Source: CAVPUA01 sp963828015
GTDB taxonomy: Bacteria > Actinomycetota > Actinomycetes > Mycobacteriales > Jatrophihabitantaceae
Assembly: GCA_963828015.1 (NCBI GenBank)
Contig: CAWHCD010000006.1
Span: forward strand, 1,054,001-1,118,000
Direction: 5' to 3'
Length of the DNA: 64,000 bases
The position numbers and the translations under genes were made by a program. The notes below the pieces were generated by a model. That model made no database searches. It was not told the origin of the DNA and worked only from the letters and a program-made list of their open reading frames with translations. Of this stretch, positions 24,416 through 32,762 are shown one piece after another (within the stretch, counting starts at the first letter, position 1; every line of letters begins with the position of its first letter).

Positions 24416-25452
24416 CAGTTGGCCAGCGAATGGACCAGCTCCACGACGCGGGTCAACACGTCGGGATCGGTCTCGGGCAGCACCCCATGACCCAGGTTGA
24501 AGATGTGCCCGCTGGCCGCCCGGCCTTCGGCGACGATGCGCCGCACCTCCCGCTCGATGACCGGCCAATCTGCGAGCAGCAAGGCCGGATCGAGGTTGCC
24601 CTGCACAACGGCTCCCGGCCCGACGCGGCGCGCGGCCTCGTCCAGCGGTATCCGCCAGTCGACACCGACCACGTCGGCTCCGGCCGAGCGCATCAGGCCC
24701 AGCAGCTCACCGGTCCCGACCCCGAAGTGAATCCGGGGCACCCCGGTCGCGGCCAGGCCCGACAGGACGGCCCGGCTGTGCGGGAGGACGAACTGCTCGT
24801 AGTCCGCGGCCGACAGCGCGCCGGCCCAGGAGTCGAACAGCTGCACCACCGAGACGCCGGCGTCGATCTGCACCCGCAGGAACGCTTCGGCGATCACCGC
24901 GAGCCGGGCGAGCAGGTTGTGCCAGATCTCCGGCTCGCCGTGCATGAAGGCCTTCGTCTTGGCGTGTTCGCGCGAGGGACCGCCCTCGATCAGGTAGCTG
25001 GCCAGCGTGAACGGCGCTCCGGCGAAGCCGATCAGCGGTGTCGGCCCCAACTCGCGCACCAGGGCCGTAACCGCGGCGGTGACGTAGTCGACGTCGGCCG
25101 GTTCCAAGGGGCGGAAGCGCTCCAGATCCGCGAGCGTGCGGACGGGCTTCTCGACCACCGGTCCGACACCGGGAACGATCTCGATCCCGATCCCGATGGC
25201 GACGAGGGGCACCACGATGTCGGAGAAGAGAATCGCGGCATCGACGCCGTGCCGGCGCACCGGTTGCAGGGTGATCTCGGTGATCAGGTCGGGCGTCTGG
25301 CAGGCCTCGAGCATGGGCCCGCCGGCCCGCAAGGCCCGGTACTCCGGGAGGGAACGCCCGGCCTGCCGCATGAACCAGACCGGCGGGGCGGCGGCGGGAC
25401 GGCCCTTGATGGTACGGACGAGCAAGGACTCCGAAGCTGGGCTGGTGGACAT
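24415..25452 (-). CDS. hemE: Uroporphyrinogen decarboxylase
   Basis: A 345-residue enzyme that removes four carboxyl groups from uroporphyrinogen III. It has the family start PPVWFMRQAGRSLPEYR with the substrate-binding arginines, the SDI loop with the catalytic aspartate, and GFAGAPFTLASYLIEG. The length is typical. The ATG at 25452 is preceded by a -10-like TACGAT at 8 nt and no RBS, so it is probably leaderless and heads the hemE-hemY-hemQ operon. Confidence 0.95.
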   Translation of the reverse strand: MSTSPASESLLVRTIKGRPAAAPPVWFMRQAGRSLPEYRALRAGGPMLEACQTPDLITEITLQPVRRHGVDAAILFSDIVVPLVAIGIGIEIVPGVGPVVEKPVRTLADLERFRPLEPADVDYVTAAVTALVRELGPTPLIGFAGAPFTLASYLIEGGPSREHAKTKAFMHGEPEIWHNLLARLAVIAEAFLRVQIDAGVSVVQLFDSWAGALSAADYEQFVLPHSRAVLSGLAATGVPRIHFGVGTGELLGLMRSAGADVVGVDWRIPLDEAARRVGPGAVVQGNLDPALLLADWPVIEREVRRIVAEGRAASGHIFNLGHGVLPETDPDVLTRVVELVHSLAN

Positions 25453-25460
25453 CGCCGCCC

Positions 25461-25466
25461 ATCGTA
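25461..25466 (-). promoter_or_regulatory. Leaderless -10 element of the hemE operon
   Basis: TACGAT on the minus strand ends 8 nt before the hemE ATG. Confidence 0.45.
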
Positions 25467-25548
25467 CGGACCCGGCCCGGCGAGCCTCCCGAGCCGCCTC
25501 GCGGGCGTGTGTCAGCCTGGCTCGAGAAGATGTTCGCGGAGGAGCACC

Positions 25549-25761
25549 ATGCTCGAAATGCAGCTCGACCACCGATACTGCCCGACCTGCGAGTCGGAGC
25601 AGCTCTTCGAGGCGCCGGTGTGCCAGGACGGCCACGATGTCGACTGCCCGGACCTGTCCTGCGTGACCTGCGGAACGGCCCTGTTCGTGATCGTGATCTC
25701 TGAGAGCGCCGCACCCCAGGCCGCTCCGCTCTCGGCGCGCACCGTTCGGCGTTCTGCATGA
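25549..25761 (+). CDS. Small zinc-ribbon-like protein, coupled to DUF3000
   Basis: 70 residues with a good GGAGGAG site before the ATG. C11/C14 (CPTC), C25, H29, C33, C38 and C41 (DLSCVTCG) are spaced like a zinc ribbon or rubredoxin knuckle. The last 25 residues are alanine/arginine-rich and look disordered. Its TGA overlaps the ATG of the DUF3000 gene (ATGA), so both are made from one mRNA. It lies between hemE and DUF3000. No family name is recognised and its function is unknown. Confidence 0.72.
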   Translation: MLEMQLDHRYCPTCESEQLFEAPVCQDGHDVDCPDLSCVTCGTALFVIVISESAAPQAAPLSARTVRRSA

Positions 25762-26333
25762 GTTCCAGCGCCAGCGACACACCCGTTGTCGCCAGTCCCG
25801 AACCGTTTCGAGCCGCCGTCTCGTCCCTGGAAGCCACCACCACCCGGGCCGAAGTGCGCGTGGAGCCGATCCGGCCGCCCCAGCGCCTGGCCCCGTGGAG
25901 CTACGCGGTCTCTGCCGACGTCCTGGCCGCCGACGGCGAGGAACTGGCCACGGGCCGGCTGGTCCTGCTCTACGACCCGGACGGGGCCGAGGCGTGGGAC
26001 GGACAACTGCGCCTGGTGGCGTTCGCCTCGGCCGAACTCGAACCCGACATCGCCAGTGATCCGCTGCTGCCCGAGGTGTGCTGGAGCTGGCTGACCGGTG
26101 GGCTGACGGAACGGGGCGCCCAGTTCCGCGCCAGCGGTGGGACCGTCACCCAGACCAACTCGACCCGCTTCGGGGACCTGCACGGACCCCAGAGCACGGT
26201 GGCGATCGAGCTGAGAGGATCATGGACGGCCGACGATCCCAATCTGGAACCGCATCTGTTGGGCTTCCTCGATCTGCTCTGCACCGCCGCCGGGCTACCG
26301 CCCGAAGGAGTGACCGCGCTGCGAAGGACCTGA
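25758..26333 (+). CDS. DUF3000 family protein
   Basis: A 191-residue soluble protein of the actinobacterial DUF3000 family. Conserved parts are RPPQRLAPWSYAVSADV, GRLVLLYDPDGAEAWDGQ, the central SWLTGGL and the C-terminal LLGFLDLLCTAAGLPPEGV. The start codon overlaps the stop of the zinc-ribbon gene, and only 1 bp separates its stop from the ribonuclease D start. The same order (before RNase D and dxs) is recalled for M. tuberculosis Rv2680. Its function is unknown. Confidence 0.9.
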   Translation: MSSSASDTPVVASPEPFRAAVSSLEATTTRAEVRVEPIRPPQRLAPWSYAVSADVLAADGEELATGRLVLLYDPDGAEAWDGQLRLVAFASAELEPDIASDPLLPEVCWSWLTGGLTERGAQFRASGGTVTQTNSTRFGDLHGPQSTVAIELRGSWTADDPNLEPHLLGFLDLLCTAAGLPPEGVTALRRT

Positions 26334-26334
26334 G

Positions 26335-27639
26335 GTGAGCCAAGCTCAAGAGCCACCCGAGGCGCCGGAATCAGCCGAGCCAGAAGACGTTGCACCAGTA
26401 CCGGTGCTGCGCGAGCCCGCCGACGGGACACCCGAGCCGATCACGACGGCCGCCGAACTCGTCGCCGTGGTGGCCGGGCTGCGGGCCGGGCACGGACCCC
26501 TTGCCGTTGACGCCGAACGCGCCTCCGGCTACCGCTACAGCCAGCGGGCCTATCTGGTGCAGCTACGCCGGCCGGGCTTCGGCACGGTACTGATCGACCC
26601 GATCGCGCTGCCCGATCTCTCGTCGCTGAACGACGCCGTTGCTGATGTCGAGTGGATCGTGCACGCGGCGCACCAGGACCTGGCCTGCCTGGCCGAGATC
26701 GGGCTGCGCCCGAGCCGGGTCTTCGACACCGAGCTGGCCGGGCGGCTGCTGGGGGAGGAACGGGTGGCCCTGGCCACGATGGTCGAATCGCGCCTGGGTG
26801 TCCGGTTGGAAAAGGGTCACTCCGCGGCTGACTGGAGCACCCGTCCGCTGCCCCACGACTGGCTCGTCTACGCCGCCCTGGACGTCGAACTGCTCGTCGA
26901 ACTGCGCGAGCGCCTCGTGCTCGAGTTGGCCCAGGCCGGCAAGAGCGAATGGGCCGAGCAGGAGTTCGAGGCCGCCCGGACGGCGCCGCCGCCCCCGCCC
27001 CGGCTGGACCCGTGGCGACGGACGTCGGGCATCCACGCGATCCGGGATCGTCGACGGCTGGCCATGGTCCGTGCCCTGTGGACCAGCCGCAACGAGCTGG
27101 CCATCGAGCGCGACATCGCGCCCGGGCGCGTGCTACCCGACGCGGCGATCATCGCGGCGGTCAAGCGCAATCCGAACACCCTCGAGGAACTGACCGCGCT
27201 GCCGGTGTTCAGCGGTCCGCGGCAGCGGCGCCTGGCCACTCGCTGGCTGGGCGCCCTGAACAGTGCCCGTGACCTCCCCGAGGCCCAGCTGCCGACCCCC
27301 GCGTTGATGAGCCCGGACTGGATGCCGCCGCCGACGCGATGGCGCGAACGCTTCCCGCAGGCCGCGGACCGGCTGGCCGCCGGCCGAGAGGTGGTCAACG
27401 AGGTGGCCGCGACCTACCAGGTGCTGCCCCAGAACCTGATGGCCGGCGACCTGTTGCGCCGGGTGGCCTGGGACCCGCCCGAGCTGGCTGAGGGCCCGAT
27501 GAGCGATCGACTGCGCGAACTCGGCGCGCGCCCATGGCAGGTCGAACTGATCGCGGGCGAGCTGGCCGCGGCCATGGCGGCGCCGCCGAAGCCCCGCGTG
27601 GTCGAGCCGGAGACAATCGACGCCGACGCGCCAGAGTGA
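26335..27639 (+). CDS. Ribonuclease D-like 3'-5' exonuclease with HRDC domain
   Basis: A 434-residue protein: a disordered acidic N-terminus, a DEDD-type exonuclease domain from about 50 (D59 and E61 in LAVDAERASGYRYSQ, a VEWIVHAAHQDLACL second motif, and a Y/D motif near DVELLVELRERLV), then an HRDC domain at about 225-310 and a C-terminal helical region. It is expected to trim tRNA or other RNA 3' ends. GTG start with AAGG 7 nt upstream; translation is probably coupled to DUF3000. It converges on the histidine-kinase gene with 15 bp between stops. Confidence 0.9.
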   Translation: MSQAQEPPEAPESAEPEDVAPVPVLREPADGTPEPITTAAELVAVVAGLRAGHGPLAVDAERASGYRYSQRAYLVQLRRPGFGTVLIDPIALPDLSSLNDAVADVEWIVHAAHQDLACLAEIGLRPSRVFDTELAGRLLGEERVALATMVESRLGVRLEKGHSAADWSTRPLPHDWLVYAALDVELLVELRERLVLELAQAGKSEWAEQEFEAARTAPPPPPRLDPWRRTSGIHAIRDRRRLAMVRALWTSRNELAIERDIAPGRVLPDAAIIAAVKRNPNTLEELTALPVFSGPRQRRLATRWLGALNSARDLPEAQLPTPALMSPDWMPPPTRWRERFPQAADRLAAGREVVNEVAATYQVLPQNLMAGDLLRRVAWDPPELAEGPMSDRLRELGARPWQVELIAGELAAAMAAPPKPRVVEPETIDADAPE

Positions 27640-27654
27640 CCAGCCGAGCCAGGC

Positions 27655-28803
27655 TCAGGCGCGGGGCAGCTCGATGCGCAGCGCCAGCCCGCCGAAGGGC
27701 GGCGCCGAGGCCTGCACCTTGCCGTGATGGGCCTCAACGATCAGGCGCACGATCGACAACCCCAGACCAGAACCCCTGGTGGCCGTCCGCACCCGTCCGC
27801 CGCCGCGGCGAAAGGGCTCGAAGAGCCGCTCGACGTCCTCGGGTGGAATGACCTGGCCGCCGTTGGACACCTGGATCCAGGCCTTGTCATCGGTCTGCCC
27901 GGTGCTCAGCCGCAGCCAGCCGGCCTGCACGTTGTGCCGGACGCCGTTCTCCACCAGGTTGCCGATCAGCCGTTCCAGCAGGCGAGGGTCGCCCATGGTG
28001 ACCGCGGAGGTCACCTGGGTCTCGATCTGGATCTCACGTTCCTTGGCGTCGGTGGCCACCGCGGCCAGGACCGCCGGAACGAGTTCGGCCAGATCGACCC
28101 GTTCGTTGATCTCCAGCTCCGCGCGGTGACCGGCCTGCAGCCGGGCCAGGACTAGCAGCGAGCTGACCAGCTTTTCGGCCCGGTCGGTCGCGCCGAGGGC
28201 GACCTCGGCCATTCGGCGCAGCTCGTCGGTGGTCGCGTCCGGATCCGAGACCGTGACGTCGAGCTCGGTCCGGATCACGGCCAACGGGGTACGCAGCTCG
28301 TGGCTGGCATTGGCCACGAACAGCCGCTGACTGTCGAAGGCGGCGTCCAGGCGGCCGAGCATCTCGTCGAAGGTGTCGGCCAGTTCGCGCAGTTCGTCGT
28401 CGGGGCCGCCGAGATTGATGCGCTGGTCCAGCGTCTCCGTCGACAACTGCTGCGCGGTGCGCGTGACCTTGGCGATCGGGCGCAGCGCCTGCTTAGCCAG
28501 CAGGTAACCGCCGGCCGCGCCGATCACCACGATGACCCCGAAGTAGATTAATCCGGTCGTCAGCAGATAGCTACGGGCGCTGCTGCGCGCCTCCTGGCGC
28601 GCGCTCGCGGTGTTGAGCACGACCTGCTGCCCGCTGGGCAGGTGCCCGGTCAGGTCACCCTGGTAGCGAAAGAACGAAAGTTGGGCAATCGATTGATCGA
28701 CCAGGACGGCCGCGGTGAAAAGGAGTGAAACGCCGACAAGAAGTACCAAACCGCCATACAGCAGCGCCATTCTTACGCGCAGTGTGGAGCGGAAAAGTCT
28801 CAC
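27655..28803 (-). CDS. Two-component sensor histidine kinase
   Basis: A 382-residue membrane kinase with helices at about 12-34 and 82-104 around a short extracytoplasmic loop, a HAMP linker (about 104-157), and a HisKA box with phosphoacceptor H168 in NASHELRTPL. A HATPase domain follows, with N-box NLVENGVRHN and G-boxes FEPFRRGG and GSGLGLSIV. It overlaps the upstream response-regulator gene by 4 bp, so the two form a cognate pair. The small sensor loop gives no clue to the signal. Confidence 0.93.
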   Translation of the reverse strand: MRLFRSTLRVRMALLYGGLVLLVGVSLLFTAAVLVDQSIAQLSFFRYQGDLTGHLPSGQQVVLNTASARQEARSSARSYLLTTGLIYFGVIVVIGAAGGYLLAKQALRPIAKVTRTAQQLSTETLDQRINLGGPDDELRELADTFDEMLGRLDAAFDSQRLFVANASHELRTPLAVIRTELDVTVSDPDATTDELRRMAEVALGATDRAEKLVSSLLVLARLQAGHRAELEINERVDLAELVPAVLAAVATDAKEREIQIETQVTSAVTMGDPRLLERLIGNLVENGVRHNVQAGWLRLSTGQTDDKAWIQVSNGGQVIPPEDVERLFEPFRRGGGRVRTATRGSGLGLSIVRLIVEAHHGKVQASAPPFGGLALRIELPRA

Positions 28804-29504
28804 TCGCGAGATGATCCGTCAATCTCTTCACCGGCGGCAAGCGCTCCCGGATCGATCCGGTACCCCGAGCCGACGACGGTGTCGATGATCGCCGGTTCGC
28901 CGAGTTTTCGCCGCAGCGTCATCATCGTGACCCGAACGGTGGTGGTGAACGGATCGGCGTTCTCATCCCACACCCGGTCCAGCAACTCCTCGCTACTGAC
29001 GACCGAGCCCTGAGCCATCAGCAGCGTCTCGAGCACGCCGAACTCCTTGCGGGTGAGGTCGATGACCTCGCCGGCGCGCACCACGGTGCGCTTGGCCGAG
29101 TCCAGTTCGATATCGCCGGCGGTCAGCACGGGCGGCGCGGCCGGCGTGGTGCGCCGGCCGAGAGCGCGCACGCGGGCCACCAACTCGACGAAGGCAAACG
29201 GCTTGGCCAGGTAGTCGTCGGCGCCCAGGGCCAGGCCCGAGACCTTGTCCTCGACCGTCCCGCTCGCGGTCAGCATCATCACCCGCGTGAGCACGCCCTC
29301 ATCGGAGAGCTTGCGGCAGATCTCATCGCCGGACATCCCGGGGAGGTCACGGTCGAGCACCACCACGTCGTAGCGGGTCAGCGTCGCCTTGCGATAGCCG
29401 TCATCGCCGTCGGTGGCGACGTCGACCGCCATGCCCTCGCGGCGCAAGCCTCTGGCCACCGCCTCGGCCAACTGCGACTCGTCCTCGACCACTAGCACTC
29501 GCAT
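28800..29504 (-). CDS. OmpR/PhoB-family response regulator
   Basis: 234 residues: a receiver domain (about 1-118) with acidic pocket E7/D8, phosphoacceptor D51 in VVLDRDLPG and the AKPF lysine, then a winged-helix DNA-binding domain with LTRKEFGVLETLLMAQGSVV and TVRVTMMTLRRKLG. It is expected to bind promoters as a dimer when phosphorylated by the overlapping kinase. It lies 26 bp from dxs and follows it in the same direction. Confidence 0.94.
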   Translation of the reverse strand: MRVLVVEDESQLAEAVARGLRREGMAVDVATDGDDGYRKATLTRYDVVVLDRDLPGMSGDEICRKLSDEGVLTRVMMLTASGTVEDKVSGLALGADDYLAKPFAFVELVARVRALGRRTTPAAPPVLTAGDIELDSAKRTVVRAGEVIDLTRKEFGVLETLLMAQGSVVSSEELLDRVWDENADPFTTTVRVTMMTLRRKLGEPAIIDTVVGSGYRIDPGALAAGEEIDGSSRE

Positions 29505-29530
29505 CGCGTGCCCCCAAGCTGCTCGTGCAC

Positions 29531-31483
29531 TCAGTTCGCGTCGAGGTCGTCATGCTCACGCATGATCGCCCCGTCCGCGGTCGACTGAGTGCTGTTGCGT
29601 CCCCCGTGTTGCACGAGCGCGGACCATTCGACGATGCGCCGCCCAATATCGGCGACAGTCATGCCGGTCCACGCCCGAACATCGGTAATCCTGCCATGTT
29701 CCAGGAATTCCGTCGGTATTCCGACCTGACGGGTTGCCGCGTTAACACCAGCGTCATCAAGGGCCTGCGCGATGCGGGCTCCGGCGCCGCCCAAAGCCAC
29801 ACCGTCCTCCACGGTCACGACCAGGTGGGCGAGTCGGGCAAGTGCGATCAACTCCGGATTTACCGGAGTGACCCAGCACGGGTCGACGACGCGTACCGAG
29901 TACCCCGCGTCAGCCGCGGCCCGACCGGCTGCCAATGCGTCGGTGGCCATGGCCCCGATGGCGATCACCAGCACGTCGACCGGCCCGGCGTCGGCTTCGC
30001 TCAGGATGTCAACGCCGTTGACCGAACGCAGCGCGGGCACGCGCGCGGGCAGCGGCGTCTTCGGGAATCGGACGACGGTCGGTCCGTCCTCCCAGGCCAC
30101 CGCCTCGCGGAACTCCCGCCGCAGGGTCGCCTCATCGCGGGGCGCGGCGATCCGCAGGCCGGGGACGATCCCGAGCAGGGCCAGGTCCCACATGCCGTTG
30201 TGGCTCGCGCCGTCGTCGCCGGTCAGGCCAGCGCGGTCCAGCACGACCGTGACCGGCAGCTTGTGCAGCGCGACATCCATGAGCAGCTGGTCGAAGGCGC
30301 GGTTGAGGAACGTCGCATAGATGGCCACGACAGGATGCAGCCCGCCCGACGCCAGGCCGGCCGCGGAGGTCAGTGCGTGCTGCTCGGCGATACCGACGTC
30401 GTAGGTCCGTTCGGGGAATCGACGCCCGAACGCACCGAGTCCGGTCGGCTCGCACATGGCGGCGGTGATGGCCACGACGTCGTCACGCTGCTCACCGATC
30501 TCGACCAGTTCCTCGGCGAAGACCTCGGTCCAGCGCCGCGGTGCCGGCGCGACGACCTGACCGGTCCCCGGGTCGAACGGTGCCGACTGATGCATCTGGT
30601 CGGCCTCATCGTTCTCGGCCGGGGCGTAGCCGAACCCCTTGCGGGTGACGCAATGAACGATCACCGGGCCGCCGAAACCACGAGCCAGGGTGAAGGCGGC
30701 CTCCAGCGCCGCGCGGTCATGACCGTCGATCGGACCGAGGTACTTCAGCCCCAGATCTTCGAACATCCCCTGCGGCGCGAGTACGTCTTTGACGCCGCGC
30801 TTCATGCCGTGCATCGCCTCGTAGAGCGAGTGACCGATGACCGGGATGCGCGGCACGCCAGCCTTCACCGTGCCCATCAACCGCTCGTAGCCCGGGCGCA
30901 GCCGCAAGCCGGCCAGATGCTCGGCGAACCCGCCCACGGTCGGTGCGTAGGAGCGGCCGTTGTCGTTCACGACGATGATCACCGGACGGTCCGCGCCGGC
31001 GATGTTGTTCAGCGCCTCCCAGCACATTCCGCCGGTCAGCGCGCCGTCGCCCACGACCGCGACGACCGGGCGACGCTGGTCGCGAACGTCGAACGCCTTG
31101 GCCAGCCCGTCGGCGTAGGACAGCGCCGTCGACGCATGGGAGTTCTCGATCCAGTCGTGCTCGCTCTCGCTCCGGCTCGGATATCCCGACAGGCCGCCCG
31201 TCTGGCGCAACGTGGGCATTTGATCGGCCCGGCCGGTGAGGATCTTGTGGACGTAGGCCTGGTGACCGACATCGAACAGGATCGGCTCGGTCGGGGAATC
31301 GAACACCCGATGCAGCGCGATCGTCAGCTCGACCGCGCCCAGGTTCGGACCGAGATGCCCAGCTGTGCGGGCCACCGTATTGACGAGCAGGTCGCGAATC
31401 TCGGTCGCCAGGACATCGAGCTCGCGGTCGTTCAGGGTCCGCAGATCGACCGGCGACGCGACACGGTTCAACACTCGGGGCAC
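29531..31483 (-). CDS. dxs: 1-deoxy-D-xylulose-5-phosphate synthase
   Basis: A 650-residue thiamine-dependent enzyme that joins pyruvate and glyceraldehyde-3-phosphate, the entry to the MEP isoprenoid pathway. It shows the TPP/Mg motif from GDGALTGGMCWEALNN to VNDNGRSY, the H-containing FDVGHQAYVHKIL, and the transketolase pyrimidine domain with catalytic E in VGIAEQHA and DRAGLTGDDGASHNG. The GTG at 31483 is supported by a TAAGCT -10 6 nt upstream (leaderless). Order relative to RNase D matches M. tuberculosis Rv2681-Rv2682c from memory. Confidence 0.95.
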   Translation of the reverse strand: MPRVLNRVASPVDLRTLNDRELDVLATEIRDLLVNTVARTAGHLGPNLGAVELTIALHRVFDSPTEPILFDVGHQAYVHKILTGRADQMPTLRQTGGLSGYPSRSESEHDWIENSHASTALSYADGLAKAFDVRDQRRPVVAVVGDGALTGGMCWEALNNIAGADRPVIIVVNDNGRSYAPTVGGFAEHLAGLRLRPGYERLMGTVKAGVPRIPVIGHSLYEAMHGMKRGVKDVLAPQGMFEDLGLKYLGPIDGHDRAALEAAFTLARGFGGPVIVHCVTRKGFGYAPAENDEADQMHQSAPFDPGTGQVVAPAPRRWTEVFAEELVEIGEQRDDVVAITAAMCEPTGLGAFGRRFPERTYDVGIAEQHALTSAAGLASGGLHPVVAIYATFLNRAFDQLLMDVALHKLPVTVVLDRAGLTGDDGASHNGMWDLALLGIVPGLRIAAPRDEATLRREFREAVAWEDGPTVVRFPKTPLPARVPALRSVNGVDILSEADAGPVDVLVIAIGAMATDALAAGRAAADAGYSVRVVDPCWVTPVNPELIALARLAHLVVTVEDGVALGGAGARIAQALDDAGVNAATRQVGIPTEFLEHGRITDVRAWTGMTVADIGRRIVEWSALVQHGGRNSTQSTADGAIMREHDDLDAN

Positions 31484-31489
31484 GGGCTG

Positions 31490-31495
31490 AGCTTA
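31490..31495 (-). promoter_or_regulatory. Leaderless -10 element of dxs
   Basis: TAAGCT on the minus strand ends 6 nt before the GTG at 31483. It lies in the 13-bp gap behind the RNA methyltransferase stop. Confidence 0.45.
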
Positions 31496-31496
31496 C

Positions 31497-32762
31497 CTAG
31501 GCGGGTTCGCCAACCGGCTCAAGCACGGCCACGCATTCGATGTGCGCCGTCATCGGGAACGCGTCGAAGGCCCGTAGTTCACGCAAGCGCCAGCCGAGGT
31601 TCGCCGCCGCGGCGATGTCGCGCGCCAGGGTGGCCGGATCGCAGGCGACGTAGACGATGACGCGAGGGCTCAGCTCGATCAGGACGGCCATGGCATCGGC
31701 CCCGGCCCCGGCGCGCGGCGGATCGAGCACCACGATGTCCGGGCGGACCTCGAGCTGGGCGAGCAGCCGAGCGGTGATCCGGGCCTCGAGCACGTGCGCC
31801 TGCGGCAGGTCCGCCAGGTTGGCGTTCGCGTCGCGAACCGCCTGGGGCGAGGACTCGAGTCCCAGCACCTGCCCATCACTGCCAACCGCCTCGGCCAGGA
31901 CCGCGGTGAACAGCCCCGCCCCGGCATACAGGTCGAGCACCGATTCCCCGGGCTGCGGCCCGCAGGCCTGCAGCACGGCGTCGACCAAGACCTCGGCCAC
32001 GGCTGGATGGACCTGCCAGAAGCCGCCCGCACCGACGGAGAAGTCGCGACCGCGCACCCGGTGGTGCAGCTGCGCCGGGCCGTCGATGAGTCGGACCTGA
32101 TCGGGCAGCCGGCGGCCACGCTGCTGGCGAGGTGCCGGGGCCTTACGTTGGGTATGGGCGAGCACGCTGACCTCACCGTCACTGCTGACCAGCTCGACGC
32201 CGTCCGCGCCCGAGACCCGCCGCTGCAAGGCGTCCGGCCCGCCGACGTCGATCACGCCGAGCCGGCACTGGTCCAGCAGTTGGAGCTGGTGCGACCGGTG
32301 CCGCCGCAGCCCGAGGCGACCGTCGGGGGTCGTGGCATAGACCGTGCGGGTGCGCCAACCCAGCAGTCCCCCTGGCAGCTCTTCGGCGACGACGTCGAGA
32401 TAGATGCCGGCCAGGCGGCGCAGCTGCTCGGAGACGACGGCCCCTTTGAGCCGGCGCTGCGCCGACCCTTCGACGTGCTGCCAATCGCAACCGCCACAGC
32501 GGCCCGGACCGGCGAACGGGCACGGTGGCGCCACGCGGTCCGCGGCGGCCCGCAGTACCTCGATCGCGTCGGCTCGGCAGTAGGTCCCGCCGCCGTCCTC
32601 GGTCACTCGTGCCCGCACGCGCTCTCCGGGCAGGCTGTGCCGGACGAACACGACGCGACCCTCCCCCGGCCCGCGCTCGATCCGGGCGACGCAATGCCCG
32701 CCATGGGCGACCGCGCCGACCTCGAGTTCGAACTCGGTGCCGACGAGCGAGATCTCAGACAC
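31497..32762 (-). CDS. TRAM-domain class I SAM-dependent RNA methyltransferase (TrmA/RumA family)
   Basis: 421 residues. The N-terminal TRAM OB-fold (about 8-65) is followed by the iron-sulfur cysteines around CPFAGPGRCGGCDW. The Rossmann methyltransferase domain has the SAM motif VLDLYAGAGLF, then VLDPPRAG and the catalytic cysteine in VYVACDPATLARD. Such enzymes place m5U in tRNA or rRNA; the exact base is not predictable. Its start overlaps the APC permease stop by 8 bp, so translation is coupled. Confidence 0.92.
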   Translation of the reverse strand: MSEISLVGTEFELEVGAVAHGGHCVARIERGPGEGRVVFVRHSLPGERVRARVTEDGGGTYCRADAIEVLRAAADRVAPPCPFAGPGRCGGCDWQHVEGSAQRRLKGAVVSEQLRRLAGIYLDVVAEELPGGLLGWRTRTVYATTPDGRLGLRRHRSHQLQLLDQCRLGVIDVGGPDALQRRVSGADGVELVSSDGEVSVLAHTQRKAPAPRQQRGRRLPDQVRLIDGPAQLHHRVRGRDFSVGAGGFWQVHPAVAEVLVDAVLQACGPQPGESVLDLYAGAGLFTAVLAEAVGSDGQVLGLESSPQAVRDANANLADLPQAHVLEARITARLLAQLEVRPDIVVLDPPRAGAGADAMAVLIELSPRVIVYVACDPATLARDIAAAANLGWRLRELRAFDAFPMTAHIECVAVLEPVGEPA

